Below, one piece after another: positions 40,773 to 48,953 of a stretch of 64,000 nucleotides of DNA. The notes beneath the pieces were generated by a model. The model was given only the letters and a program-made list of their open reading frames with translations, had not been told where the DNA came from and did no database searches. A program made the position numbers and the translations under genes. The stretch spans positions 4,836,001 through 4,900,000 of the forward strand of contig CP082844.1 in the NCBI GenBank assembly GCA_019930625.1. The letters run 5' to 3'. The first letter of the stretch is position 1; every line of letters begins with the position of its first letter. The DNA is from Nocardia asteroides. GTDB taxonomy: Bacteria > Actinomycetota > Actinomycetes > Mycobacteriales > Mycobacteriaceae.

Positions 40773-41531
40773 TCAGGGCTGTTTCGGGTACTTCTGGTCC
40801 AGCCACTGCGCGAACGTCGGACCGGCGATGATCGCATCGGGCCCAGCCAGGAGAGCGCCACCGGCTTGCAATTGGTGATCCGGGTCGGCGGTGTCGACGA
40901 TCTCGTGCACACGAGCCGGTTCCCCCCGTCGCGCAGCCACTTCGGCGACGGCCGTGGCGAGCTCGAATTCTTCCGGCCCCGCGATGTCGACCGCCTCGGG
41001 CGCGTCCTCGGAAACGGCCAGTTCGGCCAGCCGTTCGGCGACCGTGCGGGCGGCGACGAGCTGAGCCCGGTACTTCGGCACGTATGCGGTGTCACCGCGC
41101 GTGGTCCAGTCGAGCATCATTTCGGTGAATTCGTGGAACTGAGCCGCGCGCAGGATTCGCACGGGTACCGGGCCTTCGCGGTAGGCGTTCTCCTGGGCCA
41201 GTTTCCCCGCGTAGTGCCCGGCGGTGAAACGATCTATGCCGATTATGGAGACCACAACGATCCGACGGACTCCGGCGGTAGCCGCCGAGTGCTGCACATT
41301 CCGCGCAACGGTGCGGAAGAAGTCGGTCACCACCTCGGTTTCGGTGGTCGTCGCGTTGACCGCGTCCACCACGACATGTACGCCGGCCAGCGCCTGGGCC
41401 AAACCGTCTCCGGTGTAGACGTCCACGCCTGCCGACCGGCTGATGGCCACGACATCGTGACCTTGGTTCTTCAGCACGTCGATCACGTCCCGGCCGATCC
41501 GCCCGCTTGCGCCGATCACTGCGATTCGCAT
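40773..41531 (-). CDS. NmrA/SDR-like NAD(P)-binding protein
   Basis: 252 residues from the ATG at 41531, set by AGGAGG 6 bases upstream. A Rossmann fold opens with MRIAVIGASGRIGRDVIDVL, followed by NATTTETEVVTDFF and VRRIVVVSIIGIDRF. The classical YxxxK is replaced by a HYAGKLAQE stretch, as in atypical SDR or NmrA-like sensors and isoflavone-reductase-like enzymes. It may be a redox sensor or a reductase; undecided. A strong inverted repeat sits 54 bases upstream. Confidence 0.75.
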   Translation of the reverse strand: MRIAVIGASGRIGRDVIDVLKNQGHDVVAISRSAGVDVYTGDGLAQALAGVHVVVDAVNATTTETEVVTDFFRTVARNVQHSAATAGVRRIVVVSIIGIDRFTAGHYAGKLAQENAYREGPVPVRILRAAQFHEFTEMMLDWTTRGDTAYVPKYRAQLVAARTVAERLAELAVSEDAPEAVDIAGPEEFELATAVAEVAARRGEPARVHEIVDTADPDHQLQAGGALLAGPDAIIAGPTFAQWLDQKYPKQP

Positions 41532-41585
41532 CGCGACCTCCTCTATCTCACTGGTCCGGTGAGTAGACGAAGCGGCCACGTCCGG

Positions 41586-41610
41586 TGTGACACGACGAGT
41601 TCGCGTCACA
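41586..41610. promoter_or_regulatory. 25-bp inverted repeat upstream of the NmrA-like gene
   Basis: Arms TGTGACACGA (41586-41595) and TCGCGTCACA (41601-41610) match at 9 of 10 positions around a 5-base centre. Size and place fit a TetR-type operator; the spacing excludes a CRP site. Confidence 0.45.
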
Positions 41611-41788
41611 GCTCCCGCCGCATCGGTCGATCCACGTTGCGGCGGCAACTGCTCGGCTCTGCTTCCCTACGTCGACCCGAGCGCGACTCGGCGGCATGCC
41701 CGGCACACCGCGGGCCGCCGGCACTCGGAGGGGGAATTCGAAGGACACGTGCGGCCGGCGTCAACGCGGTGCGGCCGCACAGCAGGTG

Positions 41789-41968
41789 TCAGATGCACCA
41801 GACGACACTTCCGAGGGGGAAGCACAGCACGGCCGAGCCGAACGAGCCGGTTACCGGCGTCGCCGCATCCGACGGCGTCGCTTCGGCGGAAGCGGCGGGA
41901 GCCGCGAGGAAGCCGAAGGACAGGGCCATCGCGCTCGCTGCGAAAATTTTGGTGAATTTGGTGGACAT
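41789..41968 (-). CDS. Tiny secreted peptide with two cysteines
   Basis: 59 residues from the ATG at 41968 with AAAGGA upstream. Residues 1-28 are a clear signal peptide (MSTKFTKIFAASAMALSFGF, then AAPAASA cleavage). The mature part is ~30 residues ending in GSAVLCFPLGSVVWCI, with two cysteines eight residues apart that could form one disulfide and a hydrophobic tail. No family recognised. A signalling, antimicrobial or surface role is possible; none is shown by context. Confidence 0.6.
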   Translation of the reverse strand: MSTKFTKIFAASAMALSFGFLAAPAASAEATPSDAATPVTGSFGSAVLCFPLGSVVWCI

Positions 41969-42486
41969 TGCGAATCCTTTGACTCGAGTGGAATTTAACT
42001 TTGACTCACGAATTTCATCGTTCACCCACAAGGCGGTGAGCGCCAGGCAAAGAAACGTTAAGTTCCCCGGTGTCGCATAACGGCAAGGTCACCACTGGTG
42101 CTTTTTTCGGGGCAGCGGCATCGAATTCAGCCGGAAAACATACCGGAAGAATTCCTAAGACCCGGGCAGTGTCCGTATTGCGCAGTTCATGAGCCGCTCG
42201 ATGATCTTCGCACAATCGAGACCGGATTTTGCGCAGGACAGCGGCGTGCCACATAGGAACCGGCGACGGTCCCCTACGACGGCGCCGCCGGGCCCGCTCA
42301 GACGGACAAGTCGGCGGCGGTCTGTAACGGTGATCGTTACGCGGCGAGTCGCCTCCCGGATGCCTCGACTCTTCGATAGGCGCGGTGCCTCGCCCGAGTC
42401 TCGCGCGGGTGTGGTGCCTCTACGCTTCCCACTGGAGGTGAGTTCTCGCCGGAATTCGGGCACCAGCGCGACTTTAAACTGAGGCA
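41969..42486. other. Intergenic region with GTAACG palindrome
   Basis: No convincing gene in this ~520-base stretch. GTAACG (42324-42329) and CGTTAC (42335-42340) form an inverted repeat with a 5-base centre. A possible -10 TAAACT at 42475-42480 is 6 bases before the ATG at 42487, again suggesting a leaderless gene. Confidence 0.5.
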
Positions 42487-43251
42487 ATGGTGCAGCCAAC
42501 GCCCTGGCAGTCGAACGAGACTGGGGACAGCCGGTCCACTCAGACGAACGGGGCGAAGAGCAGCGTCGTGCCGGCCAACTTGCGGTCGATTCAGGCCGCG
42601 CTGCGCGGCTATTGGGGCTACGTATGGGCCGCGGTCGGCAGCCTCGCCACGCTCATATTGCTGTTCCAGCCGTGGATGACCGCCGCGGGCGCTGACGGCA
42701 GGGTCAGCACGAACGCGTTCGGCCGGATGCAGATCACCACCCGGTTCTTGAACGTCTGGTCACAGTCCGCCCCGCCCGCCGCGAAGATCACGGGTTTCTG
42801 GGCACTACTGGCCTGTGCGGCTATCACGATTACGATCTTGGTGGTCGTGATCAATCTGCGCCTCCGCATCGATGCGCTCAGTCGGCTGGCGACGCTGTCC
42901 ACGTTGGCAGCCGCGCTGTTGGTGGTGTTCACCGTGCTGTATGTCAACAGCAAGGGCGGTGAGCTGAAGGCGATGGTCGGACGCCGTTCGGACCTGGGTG
43001 GACACATCGGATCGTTGATGAACTGGGCGTTCGGCAACGGCAGACTCGTCGTGCCGGGTGTCGGGCAAGTCGCCTACACGTCCGCGGGTCTCACGCCTTG
43101 GGCGCTGCTGGCCGGCGTGACCTCGCTCGGTTCGGCCGTCGCCGCCCTCACCCAGTGGATCCGGAACAGATCGGGCAATCTCTTCCGCCTGTCGTGGCGC
43201 ATCCAGGTGGTCGCGCCGAAGCGGCCTGCCGATCCCGACGACGCGGCCTGA
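42487..43251 (+). CDS. Four-helix membrane protein of unknown function
   Basis: 254 residues. A polar, Ser/Thr-rich N-terminal ~40 residues precedes four transmembrane helices at about 45-65, 100-122, 133-152 and 200-222; the loop between helices 1 and 2 and the Gly-rich loop between 3 and 4 face outward. The layout recalls mycolata proteins annotated only as membrane proteins. No family recognised. The ATG is 6 bases downstream of a possible -10, consistent with a leaderless transcript. Confidence 0.65.
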   Translation: MVQPTPWQSNETGDSRSTQTNGAKSSVVPANLRSIQAALRGYWGYVWAAVGSLATLILLFQPWMTAAGADGRVSTNAFGRMQITTRFLNVWSQSAPPAAKITGFWALLACAAITITILVVVINLRLRIDALSRLATLSTLAAALLVVFTVLYVNSKGGELKAMVGRRSDLGGHIGSLMNWAFGNGRLVVPGVGQVAYTSAGLTPWALLAGVTSLGSAVAALTQWIRNRSGNLFRLSWRIQVVAPKRPADPDDAA

Positions 43252-43318
43252 CCGTCGGACGCGGCGGAGTAGACTCGCCCGAATCATTGGATGAGTACGT
43301 GGTCCGAGGCGGTATCGC

Positions 43319-44935
43319 ATGGTCGGCACGGAGGTACTCATAGTCGGCGCGGGTCCGGTCGGGCTGACCGCCGCGATCGAGTTGGCCCGGCGCGGTGTCG
43401 CCTGCCGAATAGTGGACGCGCTGCCCGAACCGCCCCGATACGCGAAGGCGGTGGGAATCCAGCCGCGAACGTTGGAAGTTTTCGAAGGCCTGGGCGTGTT
43501 GCGCCGGATACTCGACGCTTCGATCCAGTTGCACGGCCAGAGGGTGTACGTGAACGGCGACGAGGTGGCCAGGACAGAACTCGCGGTGCCCGCCGACGTG
43601 CCCTACGCGTTCATCGGGTTACCGCAATACGTGACCGAGCGAATTCTGCGGGAGCGCTTGGCGGAAACGGGCGTCCGGATCGAACGCGCCACCGAGCTCA
43701 CGACCTTCCAACAGGACGACAGTGGCGTGCGTGTCGTACTCGCCACGGCGGACGGCGAGCGCACCGTCGACACGCAATTCCTCATCGGGTGCGACGGCGC
43801 ACACAGCATCGTTCGCAAGACATTGGGCCTGTCGTTCGAGGGCGCGGCGTTCGCCGAGCAGTACATGCTCGGCGATGTCGAACTCGACTGGTCGCTGCCG
43901 CACGGCTACGGCATCCGGTCGACGCATCGGACCGAGGGCGTCACCGACGACCTGCTGGTGTGCATATCGCTGCCGGGACGCGGCCGGTATCGCGTGTCGA
44001 TGCTGGTACCCGACGAACTCGCCATCGCGGCGACGACCGACCGGGATGGGCTCGGGCAACGTTTCGGAAGTGGGCCCGCCCCGCAGCTGCGACATATCCA
44101 AGCGGTTCTCGATCGCCTCGCCCCGGAGCCGGTCACCGCGTCGCGCCTGCGATGGTCGTCGGTCTTCCGCATCAGTCACCGGATAGTCGACTCGTATGCG
44201 CGCGGAAGAGTTTTCGTCGCAGGCGACGCCGCGCACATTCATCCGCCCACGGGGGCGCAAGGGATGAACACCGGTATCCAGGACGCACACAACCTCGCGT
44301 GGAAGCTGGCGCTGGCGGTCAGCGGCGACAGTGCGCCGCAGCTGCCCGCCAGTTACGACGCCGAACGCAGGCCGGTCGGCGAAGAGGTGGTCGGTAGAAC
44401 CGTGCGCAGCGCCAGGGAGGGCATCGGGGCCGGGGAATCGGATCCGGATCTCGTCATCCGGCGTGAGGCGCAACTGCTGATCGACTACGGCGACAGCCCG
44501 ATCGTCGTGCGTGCGGCCGACGGTTCGCAGGGCCCGCGAGCAGGAGTTCGCGCCCCTGATGCCACCGGCTTGACCCGCGGCGCGGTCACCTTTCCGATCC
44601 GCCTGTTCTCCTTGCTCGGGCGGACCGACCACACGCTCCTTCTCTATGCCGGCGACAGCACCCGGACCGAGATCGGGAGCATGGAGGAGCTTGCCGGGGC
44701 GGCACGCCGCAGGGCGCACCGGCAGCTGGATGTGTACCTCATCGCCGCGCCCGGCGCCCAGGTCGACGAGACGCTGTTGCCGGTTGTCCGCGACCGTGAC
44801 GGCGCCTTCGCGAGGGGCTACGGCGCTACCGACGGAGCCGTCTACGTCGTGCGTCCCGACGGGTATCTCGGCTATGTGGGGCACGGGGCCGCGCCGGTGG
44901 ATCTGACCAGGTATCTCAGCTCGACTTTTCGCTGA
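43319..44935 (+). CDS. FAD-dependent aromatic-type monooxygenase
   Basis: 538 residues of the PHBH-like flavoprotein hydroxylase class. LIVGAGPVGLTAAIELARRG binds FAD, IGCDGAHSIVRKTLGLSFEG carries the DG motif, and GRVFVAGDAAHIHPPTGAQG is the GD motif. The C-terminal ~130 residues form the thioredoxin-like cap seen in phenol hydroxylases, MhpA and rifampicin monooxygenases. It hydroxylates an aromatic or polyketide-like substrate with NAD(P)H and O2. A drug-modifying role is conceivable but not shown. The hydrolase gene follows 89 bases downstream. Confidence 0.85.
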   Translation: MVGTEVLIVGAGPVGLTAAIELARRGVACRIVDALPEPPRYAKAVGIQPRTLEVFEGLGVLRRILDASIQLHGQRVYVNGDEVARTELAVPADVPYAFIGLPQYVTERILRERLAETGVRIERATELTTFQQDDSGVRVVLATADGERTVDTQFLIGCDGAHSIVRKTLGLSFEGAAFAEQYMLGDVELDWSLPHGYGIRSTHRTEGVTDDLLVCISLPGRGRYRVSMLVPDELAIAATTDRDGLGQRFGSGPAPQLRHIQAVLDRLAPEPVTASRLRWSSVFRISHRIVDSYARGRVFVAGDAAHIHPPTGAQGMNTGIQDAHNLAWKLALAVSGDSAPQLPASYDAERRPVGEEVVGRTVRSAREGIGAGESDPDLVIRREAQLLIDYGDSPIVVRAADGSQGPRAGVRAPDATGLTRGAVTFPIRLFSLLGRTDHTLLLYAGDSTRTEIGSMEELAGAARRRAHRQLDVYLIAAPGAQVDETLLPVVRDRDGAFARGYGATDGAVYVVRPDGYLGYVGHGAAPVDLTRYLSSTFR

Positions 44936-45024
44936 CGACCGCCGCGTCCAGTGCGCGCCCGTGCGATCTCTCGCTCTTGCGCAGGACCGACCTGATCGGG
45001 TACCCCGGATACAGGAGGTGTTCG

Positions 45025-45693
45025 ATGTCGTCCGCACCCCGGTCCTCGACGCGAACAGAGGAAGTCATCGTGCCGTCGGAACGCGCCCGACTGGCGGGGG
45101 TACTGGCTGTCCCACCGGAGCGCACCGCCTTGATCGCCTTCGCGCACGGCAGCGGCAGCGGCAGGCGCAGTCCGCGAAACCGGTTCGTCGCCGAGGTCCT
45201 GAACAGGGCGGGGTTCGCGACGATGCTGGTCGACCTGCTGACCGTCGATGAGGAGGGCGACCGCGCTCGCGTCTTCGACATTCCGCTGCTCGCAGGACGC
45301 CTTGTCGAGGTGACCCACTGGCTACGGACGCGGCCGGACCTCAGCGGCCTGCCCACCGGATACTTCGGGGCCAGCACCGGCGCGGGCGCCGCGCTGTGGG
45401 CGGCGACCGAACCGGGGACCGAGATCGCCGCGGTCGTCTCCCGCGGCGGGCGGCCGGACTTGGCGGGTCCGCGATTGGGATCGGTTCGCGCACCGACGCT
45501 GCTCATCGTGGGAGGTGACGACCGGTGGGTACTGGAAGTCAACCGAGAAGCCCAGTTGCGGATGCCCTGTCCGAGTGAACTCGACATCGTCCCTGGCGCG
45601 ACCCATCTCTTCGAGGAGCCCGGTGCGCTCGGACAAGTCGCCGATCTGGCCACACAGTGGTTCCAGCGCCATCTCACCGTCGTGCGGCACTGA
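45025..45693 (+). CDS. Dienelactone-hydrolase-like alpha/beta hydrolase
   Basis: 222 residues; AGGAGGTG sets the ATG at 45025. Oxyanion-hole HGSGSGRRS at ~46, then GYFGASTGAGAALWAA at ~112, where GASTG replaces the usual GxSxG serine elbow, and late acidic VGGDDRW and histidine GATHLFEEPG. The triad Ser-Asp-His is therefore complete. This subgroup is often fused or linked to phosphoribosyltransferases, but none is present here. Its end overlaps the CapA-like gene on the other strand by 20 bases. Confidence 0.82.
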   Translation: MSSAPRSSTRTEEVIVPSERARLAGVLAVPPERTALIAFAHGSGSGRRSPRNRFVAEVLNRAGFATMLVDLLTVDEEGDRARVFDIPLLAGRLVEVTHWLRTRPDLSGLPTGYFGASTGAGAALWAATEPGTEIAAVVSRGGRPDLAGPRLGSVRAPTLLIVGGDDRWVLEVNREAQLRMPCPSELDIVPGATHLFEEPGALGQVADLATQWFQRHLTVVRH

Positions 45694-46795
45694 ACACCAC
45701 CGGCAGGTCGTCGGCTCGGGGAACGACGCGGGTGCCGAAGTCCCGGCTGATATCCGCGATCTTCTCGCACAGCCAGCGGGATTCGCTGCGCGGAGCCCAT
45801 TCCAGGCGCATGTGCCGCACCCGCAGCGGGATCAGCCGGACCTCCGTCGAGCCGCGATCGATGGACACCAGATACAGCGGATGCAGATCGGCGTGGTACC
45901 GCTCGTGGCCGCGAATGCCTTCGTAGTCGTCGATGACGTCGCCGCATCCGTAGAGGACCGGTTTGCCGCGGTAGATCTCGATCGGACGCGGATGATGTGC
46001 GGAGTGCCCGTGCACCACGTCGATTCCGGCGTCGATCAAGCGATGCGCGAACTGCGTTTCGGTGCGCGCGACCGCATAGCCCCAGTTCGGCCCCCAGTGC
46101 ACGGAAACGATGCCTATATCGTCGTCGCGCTTGTAGGCGGACACCTCGTTCGCGACTTCCTCGGCCGCCGCGACGCCCGGGGAATAACCCACACGCCACA
46201 CTCCCGGCCGATGGCGCCGTGCCGACCACACTGCCGGAACCCCGCTCGAGCCGGCGGCGACCGAGACGATCACCGCGCGGCGCCCGTCGCCGAGTTCCAC
46301 TATGGCGGGGGTGCGCGCGGCCTGCAGGTCGGCACCGGCGCCGGCTCGGCCGATGCCCGCGTTGTCGAGCGCTTCGAGGGTGTCGGCCATCCCGGGGATT
46401 CCGAAATCGAGTACGTGATTGTTCGCCAGCGCGCAGACGACCGGTGCGATCACGGTCAACGCGGGCATATTGTCCGGGTGCATCCGGTAGTGGATACCTT
46501 TCGCGGGAGCGAACGCACCGTCGGCGGTGATCGAAGTCTCCAAGTTGAGCAACCGCACCTCGGGGTCGATCTGGGCGAGGATGGGCAGCACATCACCCCA
46601 CAGCTGCCGGAAATCGACCGGGTGGGCGAAGGCGCCGTACGCGCGTTCGGCCAGCTCGACGTAAGTCCGCGCATCGTGGACATATCGTTCGCGCAGCCTC
46701 GGATCGCCGGGATGCGGCAGGATCTGGTCCACGCCCCGACCCAGCATGACGTCGCCGCCCAGCAGCACCGTCGTCATATGACCATTGTCGGCCAT
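45674..46795 (-). CDS. CapA-family metallophosphatase-like protein
   Basis: 373 residues. LLGGDVMLGRGVDQ is the N-terminal metal motif of the CapA/PgsA family, followed by LLNLETSITADGAF, ALANNHVLDFGIPGM, SVHWGPNWG and GHSAHHPRPIEIY; these are the five conserved metal-binding blocks of calcineurin-like phosphatases. In Bacillus CapA takes part in poly-gamma-glutamate capsule making, but most actinobacterial members are cytosolic and of unknown role, and no capsule genes are near. A second ATG at 46777 is possible. Confidence 0.82.
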   Translation of the reverse strand: MADNGHMTTVLLGGDVMLGRGVDQILPHPGDPRLRERYVHDARTYVELAERAYGAFAHPVDFRQLWGDVLPILAQIDPEVRLLNLETSITADGAFAPAKGIHYRMHPDNMPALTVIAPVVCALANNHVLDFGIPGMADTLEALDNAGIGRAGAGADLQAARTPAIVELGDGRRAVIVSVAAGSSGVPAVWSARRHRPGVWRVGYSPGVAAAEEVANEVSAYKRDDDIGIVSVHWGPNWGYAVARTETQFAHRLIDAGIDVVHGHSAHHPRPIEIYRGKPVLYGCGDVIDDYEGIRGHERYHADLHPLYLVSIDRGSTEVRLIPLRVRHMRLEWAPRSESRWLCEKIADISRDFGTRVVPRADDLPVVFSAARR

Positions 46796-46851
46796 CGCAG
46801 TGCCGATGTGAACGCGGTGGTCGTCGAGTTCCGGCGCACGGTTCGGTCGGG

Positions 46852-47400
46852 TCAGCGTGGCCGGGCGGCTGACCTGCTCGACATCGAGCGCAGTTGTTGC
46901 GGGTCGTCGGCGTAGACGGTGGCGATGATGTTCGCCCGCGCGGCGAGATCACGGGTGAGGTCGCGAATCTCGTCCGAGGCTTCCGGGTCGGCGGCGATCC
47001 CGGCCAGCAGATCGCGGGTGTGGATCGCCGTTGCCTGGGCGCAGCGCCGCAGGCGGGCTTTCGCCACGGTATCGAGCGCGGCCGGAGTGAGGTAGCGCTG
47101 CACGTGCTCGCCGCGGTCGGTGATCTGGTTGACTACCGATTCGGTCGCCGCGTCGGTGAGCCATCGTTCCGCGTCGGCCGTGATCTCGAAGACGAGATCG
47201 TGGTCGCGGATGTCGGTGGGGTTCGCGGAGGTGGTCAACAAGGCCATGCTCGCTCGCCCGATCGCGAGGAACCCGCTCATCGCATGGGCGAGCAGGACAT
47301 TCGGGCTCGCTGTCGGCAACTGGTGTAGACGTTTCCCGACGACGGTGACCCAGCACGCGAGGTGTTCGGCAGCGGTGTCGATCGACGTCGCAGTCGGCAT
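46852..47400 (-). CDS. Helical protein of unknown function, 182 aa
   Basis: A soluble, Ala-rich, mostly helical protein with stretches such as AEHLACWVTVVGKRLHQLPT and EIRDLTRDLAARANIIATVY. No family recognised. The start at 47400 is the most likely ATG by composition; no good ribosome site was found, and the frame reads further upstream without typical codon bias. It lies upstream of the CapA-like gene on the same strand with a 56-base gap. Confidence 0.5.
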   Translation of the reverse strand: MPTATSIDTAAEHLACWVTVVGKRLHQLPTASPNVLLAHAMSGFLAIGRASMALLTTSANPTDIRDHDLVFEITADAERWLTDAATESVVNQITDRGEHVQRYLTPAALDTVAKARLRRCAQATAIHTRDLLAGIAADPEASDEIRDLTRDLAARANIIATVYADDPQQLRSMSSRSAARPR

Positions 47401-47992
47401 AGCGCGACCATACGCCGTTACTCCGGCGAGACATACGAAGAAACGCTGAAAGTTCGCCGGGTGTCGCGGATCATCGCCGTGGAGAGGTTGGGGCGCGGCT
47501 TGGAGCGCTTGTCGCGCCGCGGCCATGAGGTCGTATGCGCCATGTCCGGAGGGCGTCGCCCCGGCCGCGTCCACGGGGGGATGACATTCACCGCGCCGCT
47601 CGGGGGCGGTTAACTGCGATTGTGCTCGCAACCATCGCTCAGAAGGATCGGAGCCGCTGTCGCAAGAGCGCGTTGCACGTGCGTCGGGCACGAGTTCCGT
47701 CGGAGGGCGGCATCCGGCCACGCTTGCTGCGCCACGGAAGCGGGCGCGTGACTCCCTGTGGCAATTGGGAAGCCAGATGCTTGCTGCGAAGGCATCCTGC
47801 TGAGGCGCGGGGGCGAACGAATCGAAGGGCGAATGCTTCACTTATGACCAGCGCACTTCCCGCTATCCGGGACTCATCCTATGATTTTAAAGAGGATAGT
47901 AGTAATCTAAATTACCTACCTGCAGTTTCACTATATGGGATTCGCGCATCGTCGCCTCGATGATTCGAATCTATCCAGCGAGGGAGTGTCGC
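47401..47992. other. Intergenic region with AT-rich core
   Basis: No gene supported. The stretch ~47880-47940 is markedly AT-rich for this genome and holds the palindrome GTAAT-N4-ATTAC at 47902-47915 and a TATATGG -10-like hexamer at ~47932. It probably contains the promoter and an operator for the MHYT gene. Confidence 0.55.
47902..47915. promoter_or_regulatory. GTAAT-N4-ATTAC palindrome before the MHYT gene
   Basis: A perfect 5+4+5 inverted repeat in an AT-rich tract about 77 bases before the GTG at 47993. It resembles the centre of the site at 52338-52372 (GTAA-A-TTAC). Confidence 0.45.
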
Positions 47993-48769
47993 GTGCTGGA
48001 AATCGACCACTTCAGCCACGGGTGGCTGACACCTGTCATCGCCTACATCATGTCGTTCACCGGTTCATTGCTCGGACTCCGATGCATGGCCAGGTCCCGC
48101 ACTGGTTCCGCGCGCGACGGCTGGCTGCTGGCCGCGGCGGTCGCCATCGGCGGCACCGGAATCTGGGTCATGCACTTCATCGCGATGCTCGGATTCGCCA
48201 TCGACGGGGCATCGATCCGCTACGAGGTTCCCGTCACGCTGATCAGCGCGCTGATCGCCATCGCGGTGGTGTGGATCGGATTGCGGATCGCCCACCAGCG
48301 GTCACTCGGGCCGATGGCGCTGTTCGTCGGCGGAGCGGTCACCGGCTTGGGCGTCGGTGCGATGCACTACTCCGGCATGTACGCGATGAAATCCGACGCG
48401 ACGATCGGCTACGACGGACGGATCGTCGCATTGTCCATGGTGATCGCCGTGGTCGCCGCGACCGCCGCGTTGTGGTTCACGCTGCACGTTCGTGGCACGC
48501 TCGTCACCATCGGCGCGGCGGTGGTGATGGGTGTCGCGGTGTCCGGCATGCACTACACGGGCATGTTCGCGATGCATGTGCACGAAGCGCAACACCTGCA
48601 TCCGCCGTCCGGCGCCGGCGCGGAGCAGCTGTTGACTCCGCTGATCGTGAGCATCAGCTTGGTGACCGTACTGTTGCTGCTGCATCTGGGCATCACGGAG
48701 GTCGAGGACGAGAACGCCTATGTCCCGCGGGGCCGGCACGCCGCCAGTTACTGGCCGACCCGTGACTGA
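47993..48769 (+). CDS. MHYT-domain integral membrane sensor
   Basis: 258 residues from a GTG with AGGGAG 6 bases upstream. Seven transmembrane helices with the three MHYT-type motifs VMHFIAM, AMHYSGM and GMHYTGM, whose Met/His pairs are proposed to bind copper and sense O2, CO or NO. Unlike most family members it has no cytosolic GGDEF/EAL or kinase domain; only a short tail follows. It may signal through a partner or act in metal handling. Apparently monocistronic. Confidence 0.87.
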   Translation: MLEIDHFSHGWLTPVIAYIMSFTGSLLGLRCMARSRTGSARDGWLLAAAVAIGGTGIWVMHFIAMLGFAIDGASIRYEVPVTLISALIAIAVVWIGLRIAHQRSLGPMALFVGGAVTGLGVGAMHYSGMYAMKSDATIGYDGRIVALSMVIAVVAATAALWFTLHVRGTLVTIGAAVVMGVAVSGMHYTGMFAMHVHEAQHLHPPSGAGAEQLLTPLIVSISLVTVLLLLHLGITEVEDENAYVPRGRHAASYWPTRD

Positions 48770-48868
48770 ACGGACCCCGTAGCGTCCTCCCGCCGGAACT
48801 CGCATCGCACCCGGCTGACGTAATGGCCGCCGTGGAGGAGGCCCATGCGGCGCAGCGACGCGCGTTCG

Positions 48869-48893
48869 GTTTTCCGTGCCGGATGCCGGGTAC
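48869..48893 (+). promoter_or_regulatory. Candidate SigF promoter of the LLM oxidoreductase gene
   Basis: GTTTTC at 48869-48874, 13 bases, GGGTAC at 48888-48893, 60 bases before the ATG at 48954. Confidence 0.55.
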
Positions 48894-48953
48894 GCGCGCC
48901 GAGAGCCGGTTTCGTGGGGAGACCGGCGCTTGCAGCCGAACCAGGAGGTGGCG

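Noticed and set aside
41586..41610. CRP-type site (TGTGA...TCACA)
   Set aside because: The half-sites are 15 bases apart, not the 6 required for a CRP/FNR-class dimer, so it is kept only as a generic operator candidate.
42155..42499. Small ORFs on both strands of the 42-kb gap
   Set aside because: Arg/Ser-rich text, no ribosome site and no biased third positions.
44998..45003. GGGTAC before the alpha/beta hydrolase as SigF -10
   Set aside because: Bases at the -35 position do not resemble GTTT.
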